A stretch of 64,000 bases of DNA from Acanthococcus lagerstroemiae (GCA_031841125.1 CM063114.1:37035574-37099573); one strand, 5' to 3'; shown: positions 10,553 through 22,540, counted from the stretch's first letter. The notes: generated from the sequence alone by a model not told the origin. Program-made: numbers and translations.

Positions 10553-11409
10553 TTGGCGTGTTTTCTTTAACGTCACAAACGCACTTATCACGCTTTTCGT
10601 GACGTCACTGTTAGCAAAAATAGCCGTCTTTGTTTCAACGAATGTATCGACTCCCGTAAGAAAAACACACGGAGCAAAGATCAATATGTGACTAACTGCG
10701 AATAAAGAAATTTGTTAGAACCCGAAGGTACGTATTTTCAATCCAGAAGGTTCTCTGAGCATTTGCTAATAAACTTTTGGTTTCTAACAAAATTTCTATT
10801 CTTAGATAGTAACACAATGATCTTTGTTCCGTGTTTTTCTCAGGGGTGATAAGCCGAAGCTGATGAACGGCTTAGCAGCAGCAGCAGCCGTCTTTGATCT
10901 GCTTTTTAAGCTAGCCGTTAGCCAGCTTTTCCGAAAGCAGTAAGCCAATCAAAAGCCGATAAATATTCGAAGCAGCAAAAGCCAATGGAATTTTCTTTTT
11001 CCTTTAACTCATGCAGCAGAAGTGCAAAAATTTCAGACACCAAAAATTATGTTTATTCAAATTTATTGTTTCATAGATGAGATTTTTGTCATGGTAATCT
11101 GTGATGCAAAAGAGTGGCGTTTTTCAACTCTGTGGTTCATTCTATACTGAATTGATATATGACTTGCCAATTAAGCCGTTAGCCAATCGTGAACGGCTAG
11201 TAGCAGCTAATAACATGGGGAAAAAGCCATTTGTAAGCTGATTCCTAACAGCCCATGCGGAAATTTAAGCCAATTAGTAACGGCTTATCACCCCTGGTTT
11301 TTCTTACGGGAGTCGATAGGTTCGTTGGAACTTGGAACAAAGACGGGTATTTTTGCTAACAGTAACTATGCAGTAACTCACTGCGTGACGTCACTGGAAA
11401 ACACACCAA
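10553..11409. mobile_element. Large palindromic element carrying two CRE palindromes, split by a hAT MITE
   Basis: The left arm 10553-10727 mirrors 10783-10840 plus 11297-11409. Paired blocks include GTGACGTCACTG, TCGACTCCCGTAAGAAAAAC and CTAACAAATTTCTTTATTC with its mirror. The hAT MITE at 10841-11296 lies in the right arm. Without it the hairpin is about 390 bp. Each arm has a perfect TGACGTCA. No coding frame. Confidence 0.75.
10841..11296. mobile_element. Non-autonomous hAT element with perfect 8 bp TSD
   Basis: Terminal inverted repeats CAGGGGTGATAAGCCG and CGGCTTATCACCCCTG. Flanked exactly by GTTTTTCT (10833-10840 and 11297-11304). The opposite arm of the surrounding palindrome shows the uninterrupted target. 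The interior is rich in AGCCGAAGC / AGCAGCAAAAGCC units and has no transposase. Confidence 0.93.
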
Positions 11410-13439
11410 CATTTCAATGCAAAGGCGCAAATAGGCAAAATACTGTACACGAGTGCACGAATCCCTTGATGCGTCAGTGATGTGCAGTATGTATTACATT
11501 ACTTCACGTTCACAGGCGCAGTATGAGATACTTTGCTTACCTGCGCCCTTGAAATAAAATGGCAAGTTTCGTAATATGGTATACACAATAGTACAACGTT
11601 ATTTCCCCTTCTCCTGTAATGTTTTGGAAAGTGGACAGAGGCCGTTTTTGAATATCGCTCATCAAGTGTCAAAAAAAAAATTGAAATTTTAATTTTTAAA
11701 ACCATTTTGTATGGGGTGAATTTCACACGGGGTAAGATCGAAAAAATTGTAACTTCTCGGTTATAAAAACCCTGATTCGCCATGCTGTACCTGATGCTTT
11801 CAAGTTGATTAGATTTTGGGCTCTCACATTGTAGGCACTGTCTATCGAAATCATTGTTACCATATTTTTTATACAAGAATAGCAATATCAATTCATTTAG
11901 CTTTATTTTTTTGAATCTTTTACCCCAAAACAAATATTTTTTGTTAGCATTAATGTAGTTGATTTCCATTGGTATAAGCAGCGAGGCTGGCCTAAGGCCA
12001 GAGGCTATTCAGTCCCCACCTTCACCACTGGCTCTGCGCGTGTATACTTGTGAAACTGCCGGTCTATTTTGACAATTTGTAGTGCTCTCTGGGGGACTCG
12101 GATTTGCCAATTACTGATACTTAATATGAATGTATGTTTCAAGGTGCAGTTTCAACATTTCAAGTCATTTATCCCTTCACCTATTACTTTAATGAAATTT
12201 TATTCAACGTGAACGGTCTATTTCATACGAGCTTTATGTTGTTTAATCAAGAACTACGGAAGAAACTGAACGGATGAAATATTTGTATTAAATTAAAATT
12301 TCTCGCTTCGTATCACATATCAATGAAATCGCGTCCAATTTTTGAACGCCTGAAACACATTCTGGTTTGTTCGGAAATACTAAATTGCCAATAAGTTACA
12401 GTGTAGCCTATAGCTGTAGGTAATAAAACTGTAAGTAAGTGAGTGCGAGTGCAAATTAATCTATGTTACTGTCATACTAATTGTAGATTAAAATCTGATT
12501 TACATACATTAGGTGCAATAAATTAATCAGACTGCCTAACTGATGGAGGGAATCCCCAAACATACGTAACAGGTATAACTGTGCTTGAAGGTCAACGGAC
12601 GGTTTCCGACGTGAGAATAAGACTATAAAACGAATTATACTCAGTTATACGACTCTATATACCTTCTACTTCCTTAAAGTGGGAGGAACTGCAATATCCG
12701 GACGTCAACGGGTTCTTATAAACAGGCTAAATTTATGCACAAGTATAACAATTACAAATTTAAAATAACATTATTTTTAGATTCAACGTGGACACCGAGA
12801 GTTTAGTTATTTTCTGAGAAGTTCGTTGTGAATGTAGTAAGTTAGAATATAAACCGAAAATTTTGACGCTGAAATACTTGTCTTATACACGCACGTATTA
12901 TATTGGTCAGAATGTAGGTAGAGGTAAATAAAATTGAAATGAATCAACAGAGTGCGCCATCCACTCGTGTAGTATACAAAAGGTCAAGGCACAAATAATG
13001 TAGACATAAAATTACACATGAGGGAGCCCTTACAATGGCTGTCTAAGGCAGGTTTGAGAGGTAGAGCATGCATTAATCCTTATGTAAGCAGAAGAGCCCA
13101 CCAACCCAGCCACATTTTTAATCGTCTTACTTTCCTTCCTCCAATTATTTTCTTTTTTGACCGGTTCAATGTACACCCAATCAGAGGTCGTGCAAGTGCA
13201 CCATTTTAACCCCTATTTGAGCGCCACTGAATCGAATTGGTACTGGTTAGGAATCTGTGACGGATGATGTGGTTATACATAAACTATGTCTCAAAACTTA
13301 ACGGTTGATCATACGCGACCATTTCATTAGAGGTAAATGTATCAAATATGTAAAACGATCCTGGTAAGACTACCACAGACATCTAATCGCTCTTCATTAG
13401 AAATTTACTGCCGCTATATCGTATAAGAATTGCCGGCCA
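11410..13439. other. Mostly unique AT-rich sequence; orphan ORF 11499-11969
   Basis: The longest open frame of the window (156 codons, minus strand, 11499-11969) lies here. It is Lys/Asn-rich, includes a low-complexity AAAATTTTAAT stretch, and shows no domain I recognise. I would not call it a gene. The rest is AT-rich without visible exons. Confidence 0.35.
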
Positions 13440-14340
13440 CATATCTCGATTTCCCTGTAGGGGCAAAGTGGTCCGCCGGGCTGCGCTAAAAGCGTGTACC
13501 TGAAATACCTAACGGGTTACAATTCCGCTGTATTTAACATACTTAACGTATATGTATTTAATATATTTAATATATTTAAGAGAACTAATTGCCTATCCTC
13601 TCCTGATGGCTCAAAGAGAATCACTTGTAATACTCGTCCTGACCACCCTCTATGCCTTAGCTCGAGAATATAAACGCCTCGTCCAGCAGTATAAGCAACC
13701 TGCCGCTGTGCCGAAAAATCTTCGCGAAGACAGGGTAAATACCCTCGACCCCTCCCTCTGGGCATGGCAGCGAGAAGATACCTGTCGGCCAAGCGAGAAC
13801 GATACCGAGCACCTAGATCGAAAATCCATCCCGGTGACAATCATGTTCGAGCATTTAAAAATACGCGCGTATCCGCCACCCCCCCCCCTGTCCTGTACCA
13901 AAAAATCAACCTCGTGAAGATAGCGAGAATTATTAATATACTCGGCCGCGACCTACCGCCACCCCTGCATAAACACAAACCGAAAATCAGCCGCGACTCT
14001 ACATACAAAGAATCTCTCCGTCCATCTCATCAGTCTGAAAATAACACCCTCTGGAATAGACGTACCTCTGCGACGACGCGAGAGCACACCCTCCGATCTA
14101 ACTGTTTATCCGGTTTCGACACCCTCGGACGGCAACGCGACGGTGAAACAGCGTACCTGTGACGTCATCGCGATATCGAAAAAATCAACCCTCCGAAATA
14201 TCCCCCTCCCCCGCACCGCCGGGCACTCTCGGCGACCGTAGCCACGTCCGTGAAAAAAAAAAAAAAACATGTTCAGAAATGCACGCGGCATAGCCGAGAA
14301 AATCCGAAATGGAGCGCTCTGATTAACCGTGCTATACAGA
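13440..14340. other. CpG-rich, ORF-dense block without recognised gene
   Basis: GC and CpG content rise sharply here, and overlapping frames of 60-132 codons open on both strands (for example plus 13552-13917 and 13764-14162). No frame resembles a known domain. Repeated bits such as ACACCCTC and TACCCTCGACCCCTCC give it a simple, degenerate texture. It may be a promoter-type CpG island, a decayed coding exon or a repeat. Confidence 0.4.
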
Positions 14341-15111
14341 CGGGTATTGTAGTGACGAGTCTTCAGTAGGTCAGAGGAAGTCTTAAAAAATCTTAGCGAG
14401 TTTCGAAGAGTCTTGTGTGGGTCTAGAACAGTGAAGAAGTCTCTGCAAAGTGAGAAGTAATAATGTTAAATCAGTTCAAAGATCCTTCAAAGATGGTTTC
14501 GACGAGTCTAAATATGTCTGAAAAATCCTGAAGAAAAGTTGGAGTAAATTATTCTCCACTTGCTTCCCAAAGTTGGAAAAAAGTTGAAATTGTGACCGGC
14601 TCGGAAGAAAGGGGGGCTTACATCTAAAAACTTGATTTCGGGGTTTTTGCATATTCATATTCTCGATCCTACAGAGCATCCACTCCCATTTGCCCAAACT
14701 CAAAAAACGTAATTTTCACGGCTGTACAAGCGTTTGAAAATTGATAGTTGTAAAAAAAGAACATATTTTTAAATTAATGCATGGCCCCTTCAATTTTGAG
14801 AATAGGCTATCCTTTTTGGGAAGATTTTCTGTATTTCTGTAAATGAGTTACATACTGGGGTGAATATTCCTATTTAGAAATATTACAGAATTTTCAAATA
14901 AGAAATTATAATTGACTATTACTTTCTCTCCGCTTCCTCCCACTTCTCACCGCTGAACGTGCACCTGGCTGATCACTCCGACATGTTCCACACACTCACA
15001 GATGTCACACAACACGATTTCGAAGGCATAACCTGCAGTACATACCACATGCTTAACGATACAGTGTTACCGAACTTCAAACGTGTTTTTCTCAAAAACT
15101 TGATTATAGAT
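14341..15111. other. No gene seen
   Basis: Contains a GTCTT/GAGTCT-rich stretch at about 14357-14430 and otherwise AT-rich sequence. Open frames here have no recognisable content. Confidence 0.35.
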
Positions 15112-15119
15112 GTAAGCCT

Positions 15120-15324
15120 TAGCGGCGTAACTAGGATTTTTTAACGGGGGGGGGGAGGCAGAAAGGGCCACGAATTTTTGAAGGGGGCCCAGCTTTAAAA
15201 ATTTTTGCTTTATTTTATCTAATACTATAAATTTTACAAAATTTTCAAATTCAGCGGGGGGGCCACAGGGGGCCAAGATTTTTTAGGGGGGCTTGCCCCC
15301 TGGCCCCCCTTGGTTACGCGCCTG
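15120..15324. mobile_element. hAT-type MITE with perfect 8 bp TSD
   Basis: Ends TAGCGGCGTAACTAGG and CCTTGGTTACGCGCCTG are imperfect inverted repeats. GTAAGCCT flanks both sides (15112-15119 and 15325-15332). The interior has long G and C runs. Its terminal sequence is related to the element at 54288-54528. Confidence 0.9.
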
Positions 15325-15477
15325 GTAAGCCTCCTTTCTTCCGAACCGGTCACAACTTTTTACTGCTCAAATTATTGACGAACCGTTGGCTTCACGGCAA
15401 AACTCACAAAGTCCAACGTTTAAACGTAAGACTTGGTGAGTTCTGCCTTGAAGCCGACGAAACCTGAAAACCCCAAA

Positions 15478-15502
15478 CATTTCTTTCTTTCTTTCTTTCT
15501 AA
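15478..15502. repeat. (TTTC)n microsatellite
   Basis: About five TTTC units in a row. Confidence 0.85.
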
Positions 15503-15838
15503 ATACAATTATAAATTTTTATTTGTTGACTTTCTAAGGTCTGGTTATTAGATAGTGGTGCCAGACTGATTGCGGTTCCACTTAATGGAAAGATAAACTC
15601 CCGACGATTCGAGCACGATTGGATAAAACTGACGAATCCTTTCTAAGGCAAAATACTTCAGGTTTCGATTCTTCATAATCCCCAAAGGACAAAACAAAGA
15701 AATTACAAACAAAATTCATTTCTCTACATCTAAGCTCTTATTCGGGAAGGCAGAATGTGAATAAAATTTGAATAAAATTTCATCAACCATCACACTCCTT
15801 TTCAAAGAATAATTGATAACTGAACACTGCAATGCTTC

Positions 15839-16150
15839 GATCTTCCCCACGATTCCCTAAAAAATATATAAGTAAACATGGAACATGATGAAGAATGTTA
15901 TTTTTATTTCAACTTCTGTCTGTACAGACGAAGGGTGGGGGAGGGTACCCTGCGATTGTTCCTGGTGTGGCCAGGAAAATGTGATTTTCCCGGTGATCTT
16001 CCCCACGCTTCCCTAAAAAATATATAAGTAAACATGGAACATGATGAAGAATGTTATTTTTATTTCAACTTCTGTCTATACAGACGAAGGGTGGGGGAGG
16101 GTACCCTGCGATTGTTCCTGGTGTGGCCAGAAAAATGTGATTTTCCCGGT
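15839..16150 (+). repeat. Tandem duplication, 156 bp unit x2
   Basis: 15839-15994 and 15995-16150 are nearly identical copies beginning GATCTTCCCCACG and ending GATTTTCCCGGTG. Only a few substitutions separate them, so the duplication is recent. A short frame (16041-16223) crosses the second unit and has no known content. Confidence 0.9.
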
Positions 16151-16278
16151 GGCCTTTCAGTCCCACTCTGCTCTTATTTATTGCCCGCTTCGTTCAGGGG
16201 TTACAGCTAACCTAATTTCATAAATGAATTCAGCGACTCAGAGAACCCCATTCACAATAATATGAATGCAGGTGTATC

Positions 16279-16423
16279 CGATGCGCAATCAGTTACCCTC
16301 TAGTTGCCCGCGGAAAAGTTGTCCATTTGAAATCCCCGGTTATCCTCAGATCTCCCAGAAATCCGTCCGTTACTCTTGGTTCCCCTTTAGTTACCCAGGT
16401 AACTGGCGGGATTTTGCGCATCG
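16279..16423. mobile_element. TTACCC-module MITE, copy B
   Basis: Same 145 bp length and same ends (CGATGCGCAA / TTGCGCATCG) as 8022-8166, with GTTACCC modules and the CCGCGGAAAAGTT block. The overlapping short frames are readings through these modules. Confidence 0.75.
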
Positions 16424-17411
16424 GGTACGCCATTTCAAGATTTTATAAGGCCGGTGTCCCCTGCTGTGGCACCTTTTTGAAGGGGAAATCGACAAAAATA
16501 AGTTTAAAAGTGGATTCAGCATCTTTGCAAACTACAAATACCATTTTGAAATATAATAAGAAAATTTACATTTATTGAAACAGGTGATGAAATTCACCCC
16601 TGTGTGCCTGTAAGTGAAAAAAAAAGTATGCTTCTTAAGGGTTAAATGCCTAAAAACTCAATAAGTGACCACTGAATCGCCAAGAAATTCTGCTTTCGAG
16701 AAGAAAAATTATTTCTATAAATGCTTAAATTGCGCTAAGGCTCAATGCCAGAACAATTTCTGTCTAGTTTGCACGAATGTCTAGCTCGGCAGTCGCATAC
16801 AGTGATTGCCGAAGAGTTGGTGGGTAATCACCACATACTTCTATTTTGCTGAAGTTGACCTTGTTGTCATGTAAACAAACGGAAAATTCATTTGCAGAAA
16901 TTGCCGGGGTTATCTGATCATAGTTCGGAAGATAATTGATCGAAGTAACTTATTTGTAAGTTGTTGTCTCGTCTTGCAACATTTTTCAAAATCGGAGAAC
17001 AGATTTTAAAAAATTGTAATTTAGTTGAGCTTGATAGATATTTCGTTTCAATGAGGAAAAGCAATTTACTGTGGGAATGATATTTTGATAACACAAATGG
17101 GAGTCGGTAGATCAATAGTCTACTTCTTCTTTTTAACAAATTCAATTCTCGCACAAAGCCTTAAATATAAGAAGTGAACAAAAGGAAGTATTTTAAGGGT
17201 TTCTGAAAAGCAAATACTCTATTGCGTTCACTTTTCTTTTTTGAAGCCTATATGAACTTCTTTGTTTCCCAGCGTTAACTTAGGATCTCAACGGATGATC
17301 GTTCCATGTGATCATGATAATTGAGGCCGGGGCGATTTCACTAAAGGCACATTTTGCTCAATTCCCTTGGAATGAAATGACCTGGGAGAATTTTCATTAT
17401 GTCGTTTGATA
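16424..17411. other. No gene seen
   Basis: AT-rich. The 78-codon minus-strand frame at 16918-17154 is Leu/Ser-rich and shows no domain or splice context. Confidence 0.35.
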
Positions 17412-17419
17412 GCTCCATC

Positions 17420-17775
17420 CAGGGATGGGCGATGGGAATATGAGGGGGAAAACTGGGAAGGAAAGAACTTTAGGGTGGGAAGTTATTTTTTTCAGAGAAG
17501 ATGGGAATTTATTGAAGACCAGCTTACAGGCACCACTCAGTACTCAGTAGTATTGGCATCGATACACACATAATAACAAGAATTTTGAAGTACAGTAGTA
17601 ACTTGTTTTAGCCTTATAAGTCTTCGAGGGAGCCTTTTACCTATACACGTGCAGGAAGCAATGAATAATAAAGAATTTACAAAAATTTCTAATTTCCCCA
17701 TTTCCCCTCCCAAAATTCCTACGGAGGGCATCTATTTAGGAATAAAAATAAATTCCCGGGGTTTGCCCATTCCTA
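17420..17775. mobile_element. hAT-type MITE, GGGATGGG ends
   Basis: Ends CAGGGATGGGC and GCCCATTCCTA are inverted repeats. Flanks GCTCCATC (17412-17419) and GTTACATC (17776-17783) agree at six of eight bases, a decayed 8 bp duplication. The interior is GGGAA/TTCCC-rich near both ends. Confidence 0.65.
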
Positions 17776-17783
17776 GTTACATC

Positions 17784-18384
17784 CTTTCCTTATATATTAC
17801 GAAATTTTCAAGTCTGCAACTCTATACCTCAGTTTTCTATGAATTTCTTTCTGCATCAAATTTTTTATGACAGACTGCTCTAATGCGGGGCCATGAATTA
17901 CATGCTTTTTAAATGGGAAAAGTAAAGCAAATCCGACAGCACTTTTCGTTAACAAATGCAGGGCTAGAACGTAATAGACTATACATATAGAATTAATGTA
18001 CAAGTTCGCCGTTAACTTTTCTTCATACTGAATCCAATTTCTTATCATCTTTAGTATTAGACCATTATGTTTTTTGTTTTTGTTTTTTTTTGTTCTCTCC
18101 AAATAAAATGTGAAAAATTAACACATTCATAAATATCACGTTTTCAAATTTAGTTGTTTTGATATCTTCTTTTATGGGAATTAAGTTACTTTAACTATGC
18201 GGGAATCAGACATGTGCTCTGGGGAGCCACTTTTGCATGTGTGCATCGCCACTGGGCCGTAGTTTACATTCATAATGGCAATAAATTCCAGATTCCGCCC
18301 GTTACTAAGCAGCGCTATCCCTATATAAGGCTGAAAGCTGTAGTCTGTGACAGATTGTCTCTGTGACACATCGAATCGACCCGG
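17784..18384. other. Unassigned; minus-strand ORF 17797-18102
   Basis: A 101-codon minus-strand frame is Lys-rich at its start and has a hydrophobic stretch (YINSICIVYYVLALHLL) mid-way. I do not recognise it and see no clear splice sites around it. A chance frame is the simpler reading. Confidence 0.3.
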
Positions 18385-18605
18385 TTTCATCGTTAGCCGT
18401 TTTGGTTCACTGGCATGTGATAAAATGTATCATCCGCCATTTTTGATCATCATCATGAAATAATGCGATGAGGTGATGACTATGGATTCAAAAAATATGC
18501 TCTGAAAAGGGATCAAATATGCGCTTATAATATGCTTTAATTTTTGTTAAATATGCTAAAATATTGCCTTAAATTCCTGAAATATGCTAAAATATTCCCT
18601 ATCAG

Positions 18606-18745
18606 AATTCAGCGTAAGGGAACCAACCAGCAAATTCTGTTTTTTGAGAATACGTGATTTGAAGTTCAAGAGCCATGTAGAAACTATATGACATAGCGTT
18701 TACTGATAAGCTTTTTTCAACGTGAGTACACATTTTTGAATCGGG
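18606..18745. repeat. Segment shared with 6042-6180
   Basis: About 140 bp of close similarity to 6042-6180 (AAGGGAACCAACCAGC to GTACACATTTTTGAATCGGG), here embedded in the hAT element. Confidence 0.65.
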
Positions 18746-18850
18746 AGAGTCCTATTTTGAAAAATTCTACTTTTTACGCTCTTTCTAACGACACTAATAA
18801 CTCATTTTGTTTACAAATGTTGGTTGGCTGAGCTCTGTATACTTCGCGTA

Positions 18851-18981
18851 AGTACAATCGTCCGCCATTTTAACTTCAATCGTGCCCGTATAGATGCCGA
18901 ATCCGATTATGCGGAGCGTACTGCGTAGTCAATTCGGCATCGGCGGGCGCGGTTGAATTCAAAATGGCGGACGATTGCACT
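18851..18981. mobile_element. Foldback MITE with GCCATTTT motif (nested)
   Basis: Arms CAATCGTCCGCCATTTTAA and CAAAATGGCGGACGATTG mirror each other and meet in the family A core (GATGCCGAAT / ATTCGGCATC with GCGGAGCGTAC). It lies inside the hAT element at 18481-19483. Confidence 0.78.
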
Positions 18982-19564
18982 CTTCGATCTAGAACTTTAC
19001 TTATGCTGACTAGCGTCCATATGGGTATCATTTGAGATGGACATCAAGAAATGGCAGGTATACAAAAGAAAACGGTCCTAAAGTAACTGTGCAAAAAGTC
19101 TATTTTCGCTGGCGAACACTGCATACAGGTAGTTGACTTTATTCTACATAGACGGAAAACATTGCCCTGCGGAAATAAATTTTTTGGTCTGTAAAAGAGT
19201 TGCAGTAGTTGCAGTTTTACCTTCTTAAAAGAGAAACATAGAAAGTGGAAATATTCCTCAAAAATTAAGGAAACTGGCAAATATTCTTGAATATGCTCTA
19301 AAAAAAAACCGGAAAATATGCCAAAACATGCTTTTATACCCAAAATATTCCGAAATATGCTCGATCAAGTGTGGCTCATTCCGCTCATTCTTCTTGAAAT
19401 TCTATGAATCGTAAAAATAACACGGATATTATCCATCTACTTCAACAGAAAAAACATGCAAAAGCTTATTTTTGGAATCCCTGGTGATGACCTACATAAC
19501 AACTTGATGAGAGTATAATAATTATAATTTATGTTAATTTCATTTTGCGCCTGACAGTCCATGG

Positions 19565-19964
19565 AGGGTGTCTACCAAATATGAATTTTCCAATAATATG
19601 ACCTTTGTATGACTTTTGTGTGATTTTTGTATGACCTTTTTTATACCATTTTTACGCCTAAACAGAATTTCCACAAGGAAAAAAACTTTTAAAAAATCAT
19701 TTTAAAAACATGCCACTTGCAAATATAAACTTTGAAGAAACTTAATAATTAAACAATGCCGAATGAATTCTTGCAAAGAACACAAATTTTCAAATAAATT
19801 TCAAAGTGACCATATTGTGATCAGAAATACAGCAAACAATGGCACCTGCTTACAAATAATATGCACGCGCAATCCAAAGTTGTAAATAATTAGGGGCAAT
19901 TATATGAATTTTACACGACTTGTATGACGACTTTCGTATGACTTGTATGACCAGTAGACACCCT
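19565..19964. mobile_element. hAT-type MITE nested in satellite array 1
   Basis: Ends AGGGTGTCTAC and GTAGACACCCT are perfect inverted repeats. Flanks GTCCATGG (19557-19564) and GTCCACGT (19965-19972) match at six of eight bases and both derive from the satellite segment GTCCATGTCATTGG. Both ends repeat TGTATGAC motifs. Confidence 0.8.
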
Positions 19965-20697
19965 GTCCACGTCATTGGGATGTACAATGAAAATTCTGAT
20001 GAAGAATTTCAGGAAAAATCATCGGGTACAGAGGCCTTTGAATAATAAGTCCCTGAGTTTCATTGTTGGCCATATCAATTGGCATGTAATAATGTATCAT
20101 CCGCCATATTTGTTTATCCTCATGGGATAATGCAATGAGTTGATAACCTACTTAATACAATAAAAATATAATAATTATAATTTATATTGAATTCATTTTG
20201 CACTTGACCGTCTATGTCATTGAGATCTGGACTAAAAAGTCTGACGAATAATTTTTGGAAAGATGGAGTAAAGACCTACACGACCACTCCTGAATTTCAT
20301 CATTGGCCATTTTCATACACTGGTATGTGATAGCTGGTAGCTGATGATGTATCATCCGCCATTTTGGTTCATCGCTATGGGATAATGCACTGAGGTGATG
20401 ACCCACTTAGTAAGATAAAAATAATACACAATATAATAATTCTAATTATATTAAATTCATTTTACACATGAGACTCTGTACCTATCACGGAGATATGGAA
20501 TGAAATTCTAATGAATAATTTCTGGGATGAGCGGGTAAGTACTTACAGAGCTTCGCAAATAACAGGTTCCAGAGTGTCATCGCTGGCTAATTTTGTTTAC
20601 AGGAATGTGATAATAATCATCGGCCATTTTCATTCATCGGCATGGCATAATACAATGAAGGGACGATCTACTTCATATAGGATAATAAGAATATATA

Positions 20698-21087
20698 CAG
20701 TGGTCTTCGCTTATTGTGATCACGGTTAATGTTATCAGCTGTTTAATGTTATCAAAATAAGCTGCTCCCGATTTTTTGTATCTCTTAACGCATAAAATAA
20801 GTCTCTTATTGTAATCACAGTTTCAGATAAAGTTATCAATTTATAATGATGAAACACGTCAAAACTAGGAACTCGCAGACAATTCGAAATTGCTTTTGTA
20901 AGGGTGGATTCAAGGACGACGTTGACTGTATAGAGGATGACAGCGATCCCTTGCCGGTTCCACCAGCTGACCCCTCTGCTGCTGCTTTTGCTGAATGAGT
21001 ATTGCTATCGCCACTTATTGTTATTAGTCGGATAATGTTATCATCTCACTCTCGGACAAACGTGATCACAATAAGCGGCGTCTACTG
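20698..21087 (+). mobile_element. pogo/Tigger-like deletion derivative
   Basis: Ends CAGTGGTCTTCGCTTATTG and CAATAAGCGGCGTCTACTG with GTGATCACG mirrored just inside, the typical pogo/Tigger terminal pattern. Most of the transposase is deleted. A C-terminal remnant is at 20846-20998. It interrupts satellite array 1. Confidence 0.85.
20846..20998 (+). pseudogene. Tigger transposase C-terminal remnant
   Basis: A 50-codon frame ends in a stop before the right terminal repeat. It contains TRNSQTIRNCFCKGGF, matching the Tigger/jerky-type 'TIxNCFxKAGF' pattern near the transposase C-terminus, then an acidic tail (DDVDCIEDDSD). The DNA-binding CENP-B-like part and the DDE catalytic core are absent, so the product cannot be active. 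Confidence 0.75.
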
Positions 21088-21639
21088 ATGTTAAGTTCAT
21101 TTTACGCATGACAGACCATATCATTAGGAAGTGGAATGAACATTTTGATGATGAATTTCTAGGAAAGTGGGGTAAAGATCTATGTAAAATCTAGGTTCAT
21201 GAGTTTCATCATTGGCCATTTTTGTTCAACATCATGAGATAGTGGAATGAGGTGATGACCTACGTAATAAGTTCATAAGAATAACTGTAATTTATGTTAA
21301 ATTCATTTTGCGCCGGACATCCATGTCACTGAGATGTAGAATGAAAATCCTGATGAAGAATTTCTGGGAAGATCGGGTGAAGAGGTGTAAATAATAGGTC
21401 CCTGAGTTTCATCGTTAGTCATTTTTGTTCATCATCAAGAGATAATGCAATGACGTCATGACTTACTTGGTAAGATGAAAAGAATATAATAATTATAATT
21501 ATGATAAATTCATTTTACGCATGAAAGTCTGTATCATTGGGGTATGTGATAATTTGATAATGTACGAGTATCATCCGCCATTTTTGTACATCATATTATG
21601 GGATAATGCAATGAGGGGATGAGTGTCGAAACATCTACC

Positions 21640-22030
21640 AGATGTCAGCTACTTTGCTGTTAAATCTCAGGAAGTCCGAATGCAAAAATTATCAACTTTT
21701 TCTCTAGAACAAAAATGAAGGAAATAAACATTCGTATGTAAGCCTCCCCATAGAAGCTCTAGTGCAGGATGATGATTTGAAGATCAAAAATTAAAGACTG
21801 TACAATATGCCTAAAAGGTATATGAAAATCATCTATTTTTGCTCTAAAAATAAATAAAATAAACATTAATATGTAAACCTTCCTGTAGAAGCCCTAGTAT
21901 AGGATGATGGTTATGTGACCATAATACTGATACGCAATAAAATACTAAAGACTACACAATATTATGCCTAAAAAGTATGTAAAAATAAACAAAATAAACA
22001 TTAGCATTAAACTCTCCATGATTTGGGGAT
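21640..22030 (+). repeat. Satellite array 2, about 135 bp units
   Basis: Three diverged copies share AAATAAACATT, GTAAGCCTCCCCATAGAAG, CTAGTGCAGGATGATG and AAAGACTGTACAATATGCC. AATAAACATT recurs near 21723, 21859 and 21983. It lies directly between arrays 1 and 3. Confidence 0.72.
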
Positions 22031-22540
22031 CATGATTCATGATACTGATAACCTTATCACTCATTCAAACGTCGTACATTTCGAATTCGTTAAAAAGCTT
22101 TCTCCCTTCCCTGTTGTGCAATATATTATACTACTTTCATCTCGGAGTCGGATTTTGGCATTTTCAAAGTCAGTCAACAAAATGTGACAATGGCTAAACT
22201 TTGTTTTCTTTTTTGTTTGCACGGACATTTTTGCACCGAGGCGCAACCAGGGCTCGGCCCACCCCTGATAATGAAATACCAATATAAATGATGCTTTAGT
22301 TCTTCCAACTCGAAAATGGACAACCGAACTAGTTTCCTCATTCAGTCGACCTACCCTATCCCGGAGATATTTTCAAATCAATTTTTTCGCATTTTATGGA
22401 CCTAAACTCCATCGATTTTGGTGAGAAATGAGTATGCCAAGCCCCAGTTGGAAGTGATGACTGATGATAGTCTACGAGTAGAACACAAAACGTTATACAT
22501 ACATGTATGGCTTATCCTCAGGATTGAGGGGAACCAAGTT
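22031..22540. other. Spacer between arrays, no gene
   Basis: A 73-codon minus-strand frame has no recognised content. CAGGGCTCGGCCCACCCCTG at 22249-22268 is a short palindrome-like remnant of hAT-type ends. Confidence 0.35.

Larger units (their letters stand above)
18481..19483. mobile_element. Non-autonomous hAT element, AATATGC-rich, perfect 8 bp TSD
   Basis: Inverted ends TATGGATTCAAAAAATATGC and GCTTATTTTTGGAATCCCTG. Target duplication GTGATGAC at 18473-18480 and 19484-19491, which is part of the host satellite consensus. Both ends are full of AATATGC motifs, like the hAT element at 29811-31366. Inside are the 18606-18745 shared segment and the palindrome at 18851-18981. No transposase. 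Confidence 0.9.
18385..21620 (+). repeat. Satellite array 1, about 160-260 bp units, interrupted
   Basis: About seven diverged units share the order TTTCATCGTTAGCCA, ATCATCCGCCATTTTTG, TGGGATAATGCAATGAGG, TGATGACCTACTTA, AATAATTATAATTTATG and AAATTCATTTTGCGC. The motif ATCCGCCAT or a variant lies at about 18428, 20095, 20350, 20610, 21205, 21412 and 21570. After the three nested elements are removed, spacing is about 250 bp, falling to about 160-205 bp at the right. No coding content. Confidence 0.82.

Noticed and set aside
11499..11969. Longest open frame (156 codons, minus strand) as a gene
   Set aside because: Lys/Asn-rich, crosses low-complexity AT sequence, has no recognised domain, no splice or promoter context, and lies in repeat-bearing DNA.
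13517..14162. Overlapping 107-132 codon frames in the CpG-rich block as genes
   Set aside because: Several frames on both strands are open at once, none with a known motif. This is expected where composition lowers stop frequency.
17797..18102. 101-codon minus-strand frame as a receptor exon
   Set aside because: It has one hydrophobic stretch but no family motif and no convincing splice sites.
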